A stretch of DNA of 64,000 nucleotides, from contig NC_049989.1 in assembly GCF_000003815.2 (NCBI RefSeq), positions 15,142,058 to 15,206,057 of the forward strand. The letters run 5' to 3'. A model generated the notes under the pieces. That model did no database searches. It saw only the letters and a list, made by a program, of their open reading frames with translations, and was not told the origin of the DNA. This document shows, piece by piece, positions 20,865 through 32,348 of this stretch; the stretch's first letter is position 1; every line of letters starts with the position of its first letter. A program made the translations under genes and the position numbers. The DNA is from Branchiostoma floridae (lineage: Eukaryota > Chordata > Leptocardii > Amphioxiformes > Branchiostomatidae).

Positions 20865-23800
20865 ATGCCGGTAAGGAAACCTTTCGTTGTCTCCGTGTTC
20901 TATAAAACTTTAAGATTAGCCATCAAGTTAGTAATGTGTTATGAGTCGAAAGTATCGCTACTTGTGGCAAATTTTCCTGAGCAACAGTGGAAGCTCTAGC
21001 ATGCACTGAGTCTAGTAGTAAGAGGAAATGCCGGTCTAACTCTATCCTTAAATACGAATATTGATTTAGATTGACCATAAATTTAATGTCTGTCTCAAAT
21101 ATAGAAATGTAAACATTTAGCAGATTCATCTGTAGTTGCCATCAGTCCAAAAATTTCGTCATAAGACTAGTGTTTACACGTACGTACACATACCTTACTT
21201 GGTTTTATCTGTTTCCTTGGTTTTAATGTGATTTTTGGCTCATTATTGTCATGCAAAAGCTGAACATCTCTTACCAGCTTATGTTTACTTTTAAAATGAA
21301 TTGAAACCAAAGAAGACAAACTGACCATCAGTTACTGGCCCTAACAGGTGTATGAAGAAGATCCTGTGTGTGAATGTTTATGGGCATATTTACCCTATTT
21401 GTAAAAGTGTGTTTGTTCAGTTGTGGAAATTCAATACCCCTAATAAAAGAGGAAGCTGTGTTGTTGTGCTCTTCTATCTTGAAAGATGATTTCTGATACC
21501 TCAGCAGTCATTTACTACTGGTTACCATCCCTTTTTTTTGGAGGGTGACAGAAACTTGGCAACCCTATGTTTGAGGGAGCTTTTGATGATGCATCAAGTT
21601 ATTAGCCTTTAGCATCAATCTGCTTTTTGTAGAAGCAGGGCTCGAAATACTGGGTGCATGTGCACCCAGGTGCACCCAAAATTGGAACTGTGCACCCAAT
21701 TATTTTCTGTGGGTGCACAGGGTGCACCCAAATATTTTCTTAGGTTTATGTATGTAAAGATACCAAAGTACTAGTACTAGTTAGTATACAACATATTCTT
21801 GACATCTAAGTTAGAAAGATAATAAAAATGTCTGTCATGGTACTTGTTTAAGAATTTGATAGCTTGTAACTCAATATTATTATTAGTTTATTACTTAAAT
21901 TTAAGTGGTGCACCCAATTTTTTTTGGTGCACCTGCACCCATTTTTTTAAGCTGGGTGCACCTGTGCACCTAATCCCAAAAATGAATTTCGAGCCCTGAG
22001 ACGAAACCAACACACTTATTGAGAAGGGTTGTGGATGTGGTGACGCTGTGTGTTTGGTGAAAACACAAGATGTAGCAAAGCCTTTAGCATTGATCCTCTG
22101 CTCGTAAAAGAGCCCAGCACACTTATAAGAGTACTAGTACTGGTGTGTTTGGCCAAAACACAATACATAGCAAAACCAGCAAAACCACATTGCATTATCT
22201 ACTTGAAAAGCATAATGCTTGCTAGACCATTTCCTTATTAGTAATATTACTGGTCTCAGTCTATGCATAAGATTAGCCTTTGAAGTTCAAGCAGTTTTGC
22301 TCAATTATTTTACTAGAGTAAAAGTAAAATAAATATTTCCTAGTCACCTCGTGGATTTTTAAAAGAATACTAATACAGAAAGTATTAATCGTCCATATAG
22401 CTAAGTTTTATATCTGCCCACAAATAGAGCTTACTGTCAGTAATACTGGAGTTAGGGGGTCTAGTTAATGTAAAGGAATTAAATGAAATTTTCTATTATT
22501 AGCTTATACGTTTGTTTCTCTTCTTTTATGCCAGCTATAGTTTTCTGTGCATTCTTTCACATTTTGTCACACATTGTGTTCAAATGCATGAAATATTTAG
22601 TATAACTGCTTACATTTTCTGTATCACTTCAGCCTTCATTGCTGATTAATTCTATATCTGCAATTCTTTCATGCATTGCTTGGTCACAATTGATTCCTTG
22701 CTTTAATTTGTTAACTTTTGCTGCCTCATTCTTCGATTCCTTTCTCTTTGTCCATTTCTTTTCTTCACCTTCTGTTCTTTCCCCTGTACCTGACCTAGCG
22801 CCCTACTCAGATACTGGATACAAGAAGACGGGGAGACCAGGTGTAGATAAAGGGCAACTTAAGAACTTTTCTTTTCTCAAGCAGCATATAGAGAGACATA
22901 CATGATTGTACAGAACATGATAGACATTGCTGATGGAATTTTAACTTACTGCGTCTGAAAATTGGACATGTTTTGTGTACCTTATAACTGGTTAGAAAAT
23001 AGCTAGAAAAGAATCACATATTTAGCATATGGGGAACAGAGAAGTTTTAAACAAAATCCATATGTACATTTGTGACCTGGAATTGAAGAAGCCATCTGTG
23101 CATGTACATGTACAATATGATAAACATAATTTTATGTATGCTGAAGTTCATTTTTACATTTCAATGCATGAAGATCTAGATGAAACCATGTTTTTTTGGT
23201 GTTGTTCAACTCTGCATTTACTAACAATTACAAACTTCAAGTGTAAGCATGTATGTCTTGCTCAGAGTACAAATGAAGACTTGCTTGGAGTAGAGTGTAT
23301 GTACTGTATGTCCCACATTTTTAAAATGTGTGGCAAAATTTCTGATACCCAAGCCAAGGGCTTGTGTTGTTGTGAATTGTCTTTATGATTGATACTAATC
23401 ATGTATGAATGGTTTCTACCCACAGGCCTACCATTCCTCGCTCCAGTCCACCCTCTCCCTGGGGAATATGGCCCTTGTGCCCCTAAGGACACAGTTTAAA
23501 GGACCAGCACCCAAAACAGGTCAGATAACAGTACATTGTACGTCAGGGTTTTCATTAGGTTACCTCGATGTAGGTTAGACATTCATGTGATAAGATACAC
23601 CAAAAAGCATTTACTCAAGCAACTGGATATGATTTTGGAAATGGTCAGACATTTCAGATAGCATCCACTATATTTATTTTAATCAGTGACTAATAATGAA
23701 TTCATGTAAAGCCATCATTTTTTTTTACCTTTTTTCACAAACCAATAGAAAAGTACTGTTGTTCTCCTCCAGAGTCCATTGCTTGAGTCAGGTATCATCC

Positions 23801-26800
23801 TAATATATAATAACTGAAAGGCAACTACTGGTACCTCCACAAAATGAATGTCAAATGTTTGCTTTTTGCTTTTTTTTGTTCAGGAGAATCTGACATTATA
23901 GATGAAGCTATGCACTTCTTCAAGGCCAATGTTTTCTTCAAGAACTACGAGATAAAGGTGAGTACAGCTGTCAGTCAATTCTGTACTGTTATTAACTGTA
24001 CATTCACTTACTAAATGCATTTTTGTTTTTTGAGTAATGTAATGCAAGGCAACACATTTTCATCATAAATGTTGCAAAAATAAAACCACTATGAAAATTT
24101 CAATACTCACAATGCATTTATGAATGATCGCAATTTTTTTCCAGAGTGAAGCAGACAGGACGTTGATATACGTGACCCTGTACATCTCCGAATGTCTGAA
24201 GAAGCTTCAAAAGGTGAGTAGGGTCTGTTTGGGCCTTAGTGACATTGTCTATCAAAGATTGACTTTATGTGTACATCAAAAACTAGTGTACTTGTAGTAT
24301 GACATTGAAACTATTTGTGTTTGTTGCATGTAGAATTATGTACTACTAGTAAATTACAATCATATTTGCAGTGAAATTTTTCTCTCTTTGAATATCATTC
24401 TTTGATTCTTCTTGCACTTTCCAAAGGTGTACAGAAAAAAGGAGTTGTATATACAGCGTGCAAAATACCCACTTGCACACTTGCACATTGCAACCACTTT
24501 TTGCTTGGTGCAACTTACTTCTAGACTCAGGTTGCACAGGGTGCAACTTAGATTTTGAGCCTCAGAACTCGGTTTTGTTGTCAATTTACTTCGAAGAAAT
24601 AAATGGACCGAGGCAGCTCTGTTTCATATCAGCCAAACATGTATGTATCATTTGTACCTTTTTTTCAGAAATTAGTGAATTGTAGGTGGTGCAACTTGAA
24701 ATTCAGTTGTGCAACCTAGTCTTTGCCCTGGGTTGCACCCTGTGCAACCTGGCTTAGAAAAGTATTTTGTACACTGATATACATGATGTGGAAAAGTTAA
24801 AGACATGATTGTATGTTGTAACTGCCCTTTGCAGTGCACATCTAAGAACAATGGACAGAAGGAGATGCACACGTTAGCGCTCGGCAAGTGGCCCATCCCT
24901 GGAGAGGCTGGCTTCCCCCTTAATGCCCTGTATGGTAAACCTAAGGACAGGCAGGAAGAGGGTATGTAGTCTTTTATTTGCTTTGTTTATTTTACATAAC
25001 ATAAGGCCACACCAATTTAATTTCTTGGTTCACGGATTTTTTCATAAAAAATATGGAGCGAGAGGGCGAAATAAAAATGAAAATTGTAAAATAGTTGGGG
25101 TAAAGGTGACGGCTAATCCAAAACATAAAGAAAAAAAGCTTTCAGCTTGAAAAAAGTACAAAAACACCATTACTGTACATTAACAGCACCTGTACTCACA
25201 CTTTAAGGAGCTTATAATATAAAGGCCAATTTGCTACACCAGAAAGTTGGTGAATGGTTTCATTAATGGTGAAAATTTGCTGAGTGGTAATTTTTATTTT
25301 TATTTTTTTTTCCAAAAAAATAGGAGCGAGCGAATCCGTGAACCAAGAAATTGAATTGGTGTGGCCTAAGCAGTAAACTGCCTTTTAGCCTTGCTTTTAG
25401 GTACATGTATAACACACCAGTTTTATAGAATATATATATATGGCCTCCTTGGGTCAGTATTGACCATGGTAAAATCCTAATTGATATCAGCCCTGCAGCG
25501 TTGACTATAGCTAAACAGTCCTATACGAGAATGACAGTCTCTGCCACATAGGGCACATCTGTAAGCTGACTCAGGTCTGTTGCAGAGTTCTTATATATAG
25601 AGAGTAGGTAGGTTTTAAACTAGGTACAAGCTTAAGCTGCATAAGACCGGACTGTAAGGTTTGATCCACGCACATTGGGAAGGACCCGTACTCTTTTCAA
25701 TAAATGTGATGGGTGCTTTGACGTGGTCGCGGTTTGGCTGCCCTCAAACATGGGACTGACTTTATGTACAATCTGACAGGATGTTTTTGTAAACAGATGT
25801 TGCTGCCCAAAGCGCCACAAGGCACGATAGGGGAACGTTTCACATTGTCTTTTTAGCTTTTCAGCCTCTTAGTATGAACTCGGACTGTAAGTAAGCTAGC
25901 TTGATAAAGGTGACATGATTATTCGTTTTTGCTTGGACATTCATGTTACTTAGAAAGCGAAAACTTATTGTCCCCTTTTCAATCTGGATTCAGAAAAAAC
26001 TTTAGAACAAGCGATAATGTTTTTGTGCTTAAAACACTGATTGACCAACAAATCTCCAAACCTGCAGGTAAACTATATGCTTGTTTCGTTGATTTCCGCA
26101 AGGCGTTTGATTCTGTGTGGCGGAACGGTTTATTTTACAAACTTTTGTCATCAGGTATAGGGGGGAACTTCTTCAAAATCATTAAATCAATGTACTCTAA
26201 CGTAAGATATTGCGTAAAAACACCAAATGGCCTATCACCATACTTTCAATCATCATGTGGGGTGCGACAAGGGTGTAACCTTAGCCCCCTCCTCTTTAAT
26301 TTATATCTAAACGATCTTCCTAACATATTAAATTCACGAGCGTCTGATCCTCTCATTCTACAAGACACACCCATCAACAGCTTATTCTGGGCAGATGATC
26401 TCGTTCTTCTATCAAAATCTGAATCAGGCCTGAAGGAATGTCTAAGAACACTTGACCAATTTTGCTCCATTTGGAAATTATCAATAAATGAAAAGAAAAC
26501 TAAAGTAATGATATTCACAAAAAATGGACGGACAAACAGTCAACATTCTACATATAAAATACAAGGCCGCACAATTGATATTACTACTTCTTATACATAC
26601 CTAGGAGTCGATCTAACCCCCTCAGGTTCATTTAACCGCGCCAACAAACAGCTAAGATTGAAAGCTCTTCGGGCTTCCTTTAAACTAAAATCACTTTTAT
26701 CCACAAATTTCAATCCATCCATTCGACTAGCACTTGACCTATTCAACAGTTGTATCAAACCAATTCTACTATACTGTGGTGAAGTTCTTGGAACTAACGC

Positions 26801-28832
26801 TCAAGGTAGAGACCTTATATTCCATGGTATAGAAGAAAGTCAAAGTGAGAATACCAGAGATTCAATAGCTAGGATCCTCAGTACGACACTGGGATCAGAA
26901 ATTCACATCCTCAGAGCTTCTCGTATCGGCAAAACATCAGACACTTCCACACCGCGCCCTGTCCTTCTTCGATTTAAAAAATACAGTGACAAATTAAACA
27001 TTATCTATCAATCAAACATACTTAACAGACAAAACGTAACACTACAGCAACCAACAGTATCCTATGAAATTGCGGATTTAGAGTTTGTACTATTGAACTA
27101 TTGCAAAATTACTCTCGGCGTTCCCAAAAGCTCTATTAACGCCGCGGTCAGGGGTGAGCTTGGAGTTTTTCCTCTATACATTGATTCACAAACACAGTTG
27201 ATAAAATATTGGCTTAGATTACATAGTCTCCCAAATGACAGACTCGTAAAGAAAGCTTACAATACTTCTGTTCAGCTACAACAAGACTGGGCTGTCCATG
27301 TACAAGACATGTTATGTAGACACGGCTTCCAAACTGTTTGGCTCAACCCTGCGGTGAATGCCAATCAGTTTGGAAATTTATTCAAAAACCGCCTGATAGA
27401 CACATTTCTCTCTGGCTGGAGACAAGAAATAAGAAGTCTAAGCAAACTTAGTACTTATTGCAGAATCAAAAAAGATTTCTGTTTTGAAAATTACCTTTCA
27501 ACTGTTCAAAACAAATCCTTTAGAAATATCATTACGAAACTAAGAATTAGTGCCCACTCCCTACAAATCGAAAAGGGTAGACATCACAACACACCAGCCA
27601 GTGAGAGACTGTGTCCAACGTGCCATGATAATATTGAAAATGAATCCCACTTTATAATGGATTGTCCAACTTATGATAGAGAGAGACAAAAAATGTTACA
27701 GTCTATTAAATGCAAATCTGATACTATGTTACCACCTACCAAGACAGAAATGTTCAATATGTTACTATCATGTCCTGCTGATATATCTGCCTATGTCGGT
27801 CAATTTATATATAACTCATTTAAAAAACGTGACAATATTATACTATCATGAACCAGCACATAATGATAGCCTGATTGTAAATATTATATACCATGTGTAA
27901 AATAGATTAGTCTCTTAGATTTTTAGATACTAGTAACTCATGTAGTGTTCTGTTCTGTATGTATTGTATGTTCAAGTTGCCAAACACTGTATCCTTTACA
28001 GTTGTCGTGCAATAAAGTTCTTCTTCTTCTTCTTCTGTGCTCAGCTTATAAGACTGTTGTCGGGTCTTCATATGTTTTGCATCTTTCTTGATCTCATGTT
28101 GGTGCTTCCCTCCCCTCCCCAGATTCCATGCAGCAGTACCTCCTCCAGTTACGACAGGAGACCGGCATGAGGCTGTGTGAGAAGGTGTTCGACCCCAACA
28201 CTGACCAGCCTAGTAAGGTGAGCCATACCCTGAATTAGAAATCACCTGTTAATACTGCTGCATACCTATACACTGGACCAGAACTGGACTTGTAAAACAT
28301 TTAGGTAAAGTTAAAAGAAACCTATTTGAATAAGCTGCAAAAAAGAACCAGGAACCAGATTCAATTTGTATACAGATCAATTTGTATATGGTCTCTCTTG
28401 TATGAGGCATTATAATCCACAGACTTACTATAGACCATTTTGTCCAGAGGCATACCACAGTTAAAAATACCAACCTGTCACAGCTGTCATATTTTTCAAT
28501 ATTCCTTGCTCTCTAGCCTGGCTCAGTAGTGGAAGCTTTCACAGTTAGGGTATTCAAAGCCAGGTAGACCATCTGCTCATTGTAACTCACACACACATAC
28601 ATACACACATGCAGGCATATACATACATTCACACACACGTGTGCGCACGCATACGTACGCACAAGCAAACACACACACATGCACACACACACGCATGCAC
28701 ACAGCATTATTGAACGTAACCTTTAAGCTTGAGACCTGTAAGTTAACCCTGTCTGTTTGTTTTCCTCAGTGGTGGATGTGTTTTGTCAAGAGGAAGTTCA
28801 TGGACAAGAGTCTGTCTGCACCGGGCATGTAA
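20865..28832 (+). CDS. ARPC3: Actin-related protein 2/3 complex subunit 3 (7 exons)
   Basis: Exons: 20865-20870 (only ATG CCG), 23426-23519, 23884-23957, 24145-24213, 24835-24961, 28123-28217 and 28770-28832. All borders are GT/AG and the total is 176 codons including the stop, giving 175 residues against 178 in human. The product begins MPAYHSSL and contains [50 protein letters not shown] and [16 protein letters not shown], and ends near [11 protein letters not shown], all typical of p21-Arc. It is a structural subunit of the seven-protein Arp2/3 complex that nucleates branched actin filaments in the cytoplasm. The two-codon first exon and 2.5-kb first intron are notable. Intron 5 carries a LINE. 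GPN3 lies head to head upstream. Confidence 0.95.
21636..21998. mobile_element. hAT-type MITE with GGTGCACCCA words, complete copy
   Basis: Same family as 2625-4032, with ends CAGGGCTCGAAAT and ATTTCGAGCCCTG and subterminal GGTGCACCCA repeats at both ends. 363 bases, no insertion. No clear 8-bp duplication in the flanks. Lies in ARPC3 intron 1. Confidence 0.7.
24463..24765. repeat. GTGCAAC-word inverted repeats, hAT-MITE relative
   Basis: Repeated GTGCAAC and GTTGCAC words at about 24470-24550 and 24685-24760, and a GTGCAACTTAGATTTTGAGCC segment that recalls the right end of the element at 21636-21998. Boundaries unclear. Lies in ARPC3 intron 4. Confidence 0.35.
25005..25366. mobile_element. 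PIF/Harbinger-type MITE with TAA duplication
   Basis: Terminal inverted repeats GGCCACACCAATTTAATTTC and its near-exact complement at the right end are flanked by TAA at 25002-25004 and 25367-25369. A 3-bp TAA/TTA duplication with GG-rich ends is the hallmark of PIF/Harbinger elements. No transposase. It lies 43 bases after ARPC3 exon 5. Confidence 0.8.
25900..28036 (+). mobile_element. Non-LTR retrotransposon (LINE), 5'-truncated, with RT frame
   Basis: An open frame of 640 codons (25929-27851, no certain start) encodes reverse transcriptase: [32 protein letters not shown] and [12 protein letters not shown], the active-site block with F/W-A-D-D. The C-terminus has a [18 protein letters not shown] motif, like the Cys-His motif of many LINE proteins. 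The usual upstream endonuclease domain is absent, so the copy is 5'-truncated. The 3' end has AATAAAG and a (TTC)n tail at about 28018-28036. It lies in ARPC3 intron 5, in sense with the gene. The unbroken frame points to a fairly recent insertion. The left boundary is approximate. Confidence 0.85.
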
Positions 28833-29712
28833 GCTTCAACCAACAACCAAGATTTTCATCAATTTCTTAGAAAAAAGATGTTTCCAATCTTCCTTTCTTT
28901 GTACAATGTACCAATAAGGCCACATTGATATGAGTATTGATATTATAGTATAGATGATACCTCTTGCATCGCTTTTTGGAAAGTGAGGAAAGAGTTCGCA
29001 AAATGAGACAAGACAGATGTATGCATTTTTATAGTTTAGTGTTTTCAATATACACTTGTTTATGATTGAGACATTTTTTATATTAGTACATGTTAGCAAT
29101 TGAAAGTAGATTATCTGACATAATTATTTTCAGTAAGACAGTAAGTGCATACATACACCATGCATACAAAATGATACTTTCCCATTTATATCAAGGATTT
29201 GAATTCAATAAACGCTGTCCACATCAGTTTGCTACAACTTTCTTAATAAGATTTTGTTCCAATATATGCTGCTTTTCTTCATTTTTCCATAGTGCTGTTA
29301 GATTATTATTTGTATCTAGGGTAAAGTTACCAAGGATTATATAATATACAAACTGTCCAACTATGGCCCAAACCTTTACATAGTCCTATATCTTCATTCA
29401 AAATCAATATGCAGACTAGCTAACAGGTTTTATTCCTGTATCATAGAACATATAGTGATGGGTCTGGTAGTTGGAACATGAAAGAGGTAAAGTTTGCGGA
29501 TAATATTTTGATTCCAAAATTATGCATGCCTGATGACATTTGATGCCTATGTCAATAAATACTAGTACACCATTTACAACGAAAAGAACTCTTTGTCTTT
29601 AGTTTGTTTGCATTCTTGTCTACTGTTACTTAAAATTGACATTATAAAAATCTATTGTCACAGTTATCAAGTGCCTTATTTATTATTGTATTAGCAATGG
29701 TTAGGTGCATAT
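28833..29712. other. ARPC3 3' flank, source of a block copied near NLR genes
   Basis: Non-coding. From about 28980 to 29650 the sequence is similar to 37760-38400 beside NLR-B and, inverted, to about 56800-57270 beside NLR-C. Shared stretches include ACAGATGTATGCAT and TTTAGTTTGTTTGCATTC or close variants. It probably contains the ARPC3 3' UTR. Confidence 0.6.
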
Positions 29713-30005
29713 CAGGGCTCTAGCCAGGTCGAATTTTTTTCCGTCAGCAAATTCCCATTGTCGCAAAAACACTATTCCAGGAGTTAGAGAGACTGAACTG
29801 AGACCTTGAAAAATGTTTTTTTTTTAATGAGATTATTGTATGCGAAAGGGCACCAACACACTTCGTCAACAATAATAACAATAGCCTGTAGCTTCCACCA
29901 AGGATTTTTGTCTGTCAAGGTTGACGGATTGGTTTTAAAATATTTCTGTCACACGCAGCAAATTTCCGTCAATTGACGGAAAAATGGACCCTGGCTAGAG
30001 CCCCG
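29713..30005. mobile_element. hAT-type MITE with perfect 8-bp target duplication
   Basis: Ends CAGGGCTCTAGCCAGG and CCTGGCTAGAGCCCCG are inverted repeats with one mismatch. GTGCATAT flanks both sides exactly (29705-29712 and 30006-30013). CAGGG ends and an 8-bp duplication define hAT. No coding capacity. Confidence 0.85.
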
Positions 30006-30013
30006 GTGCATAT

Positions 30014-30774
30014 ACATATAGAATACAACACAACCGAGTGGGAAGTTATCACCTTCTCCAGAACACCCGAATCAAACGTTATCTCGGCTCAGATATGATA
30101 TAAAGTCTGTTAAAACATCCAATGGTCATCTAATGTTAGCCTGTACAGCACAAGACCTCACTGCCGTAAGAGAACTTATTAGCTACCTCCAGATGCAGAT
30201 GCTTGGAGAACACTGTCTTAGTTACTGCTTGGCATTATAATAAACAATTATCTGGACATAAATGAAAACACAGATTTCAAAGAAAATTAGGTTTCTGTCC
30301 TACAGTCTTCTTTATACCCGTCACATTTTTCAATAATCGATCAGACGACGATTTTGCAGCAATCGTCCGAGCCTCGCTTATGATAATAACTTCATTGCAC
30401 AACAATACGAGCGATCGCTGTTGTTATTTATATCCGGGGTATTCGACGGCTGGCGCCTACCAGGACGTCAGTAGATTAAAAATTGATATTTAAATTAGCA
30501 GATCGAATTACCGGTTAATATGTAAATCAATCTTTCACCAAACACCTGCTTTTTGCCTACTACTGCGTCATCGTGACATCATCGCGATCGCTCGTATTGT
30601 ACAAGGTACAAAGTATGGCTTATATGTGACAGGGACGGTTTTCAGGTGAAAAATATGCGCAACCCTCTGTCGATCCTAAATATGGCCGATATCGATCTTC
30701 CATCGATACGCCCGAAGATCGTGGATAATGTGCAATGCTCTGACCATGGGTAGTACACAAATGATACAAGCCTG
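30014..30774. other. Intergenic, with an inverted repeat ACAATACGAGCGATCGC
   Basis: No gene. The word ACAATACGAGCGATCGC at about 30401 and its complement ending near 30600 suggest a further small MITE of about 200 bases. The rest is unremarkable. Confidence 0.35.
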
Positions 30775-31118
30775 TTAAAACCATGTCAGTGCGCGTTGTG
30801 ATTTTTTTAACACATCCATAACTTTCTTATCCCCACCAGGACCTGTCATGTTGGATTGGAAGTCGAACATTTTCATGTGTGGACAGTGCTGCACGACTGC
30901 AGTGGCTGTGTGTTGAAAACAAAAACAATATCGTTTGGAATACAATGAAGTTTTCGTCTCAAAATTAGCAAAATTTACTTAAATTCTATCATGTACAAGT
31001 GCTACTATACTGAAAGGCAAATATAAATTTTGTAACCAGCCATTATGTGAACGACATAAAAGTTAAAATTAAACTAGATTAGAATGATACAAAAAACAAT
31101 ACAATGATAAACTTTCTT

Positions 31119-31308
31119 CCTGCACAAAGGTATACATGGATCAAATTTTCAACGACCACTGTCGCCTTCTTCAGGATCAACACTGATGAACAATCACTTC
31201 ATAACGTAAACTCGCGAGAGTTAACGACACGTGATCTTGCGGCTGCGTGACGTCAGCAATTGGCCAAACGTGCCAGGAATTTGATCCGTGTATACCTTTT
31301 GTGTAGGA
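31119..31308. mobile_element. MITE in NLR-A intron 4
   Basis: TGCACAAAGGTATACATGGA and the complement of CCGTGTATACCTTTTGTGTA form imperfect inverted ends continuing into GATCAAATT/AATTTGATC. Non-coding. Lies between exons 5 and 4 of NLR-A. Confidence 0.55.
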
Positions 31309-31717
31309 GGAACGTTTAGCATTGCAATATGATAACTACCAACAACGATAAACTTCAATGACAAAAGAATAATCTTTACCTATATCAAGAACGTCCTCCA
31401 GAGTTAATCCACAATCATACACCGTCAGAACCTCCAGGCCAGACAAGGAACGAACAAGCCCTGAAATGTCATTTCCACAACCTTCAAACTGACTACCAGA
31501 GAGATACAATTTCTTAAGGTTGACTAGCATTTTTAAGGAAGGCAGTAAGACAAGCAAGTCCGACCGGAAGAGATCATTCCAAGACAACACAAGTTTTCTC
31601 AAACTTGTTAGGTAAGGCAGCTGTTGTGCCAGGCGGGCACAAGGTCCTGTATTGGGGTCATGACCTGCAAGACAAGCAATACGAAGGTTCAACTCAGACA
31701 AACTCATCAACTTCAGG

Positions 31718-32348
31718 GGGTGTGCCTAAATACCACAAACGACCACAAACGACTCGGAAATACCACAAACGACCACAAACGACTCTAGTATGCAGTGTAC
31801 ATGGGTCAAAGACCTTGTGTGGCGCTCTGGAGACATTGTTTACACATTTATGAATTTAAAAAACGCAGCAAGTCCTGCGTATTCACCAGTTTAGTCCGCC
31901 TGTTTCAAGATCGAAGCGATTCTGCGCTGTCAATGAATGCGTGCTTGCATTGAGGCTGAAAAACACTAAGTATACAAGTTTTATAAGTTGACAATGATAG
32001 AATAGTGCCATGCTATAATCTATGAACCAACAGCCGTCCATAGTTTTATCGTCCTGTCGTCTATGGAGCCGTGGAAGGTATCGAGAACTTCCCCATGCTG
32101 ACTCCTAGCACGGGCGATCCAACATGGCGGCCGAGAATCGCTTCGATCTTGAAACCGGCGGACTAACTTGAAATAACTGGTGAATACGCAGGACTTGCTG
32201 CGTTTTTTAAATTCATAAATGTGTAAACAATGTCTCCAGAGCGCCACACAAGATCTTTGACCCATATACACTACATTTTAGAGTCGTTTGTGGTCGTTTG
32301 TGGTATTTCCGAGTCGTTTGTGGTCGTTTGTGGTATTTAGGCAGACCG
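31718..32348. mobile_element. Fold-back element inserted in NLR-A exon 4
   Basis: Inverted arms of about 210 bases (31718-31930 and 32130-32348) start GGGTGTGCCTAAATACC and its near complement, then carry a doubled ACCACAAACG unit. The flanking 9-bp duplication AACTTCAGG (31709-31717 and 32349-32357) is perfect. NLR-B and NLR-C are uninterrupted at the same place. Long arms and a 9-bp duplication suggest a Mutator-like element. It splits the LRR region. Confidence 0.85.
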
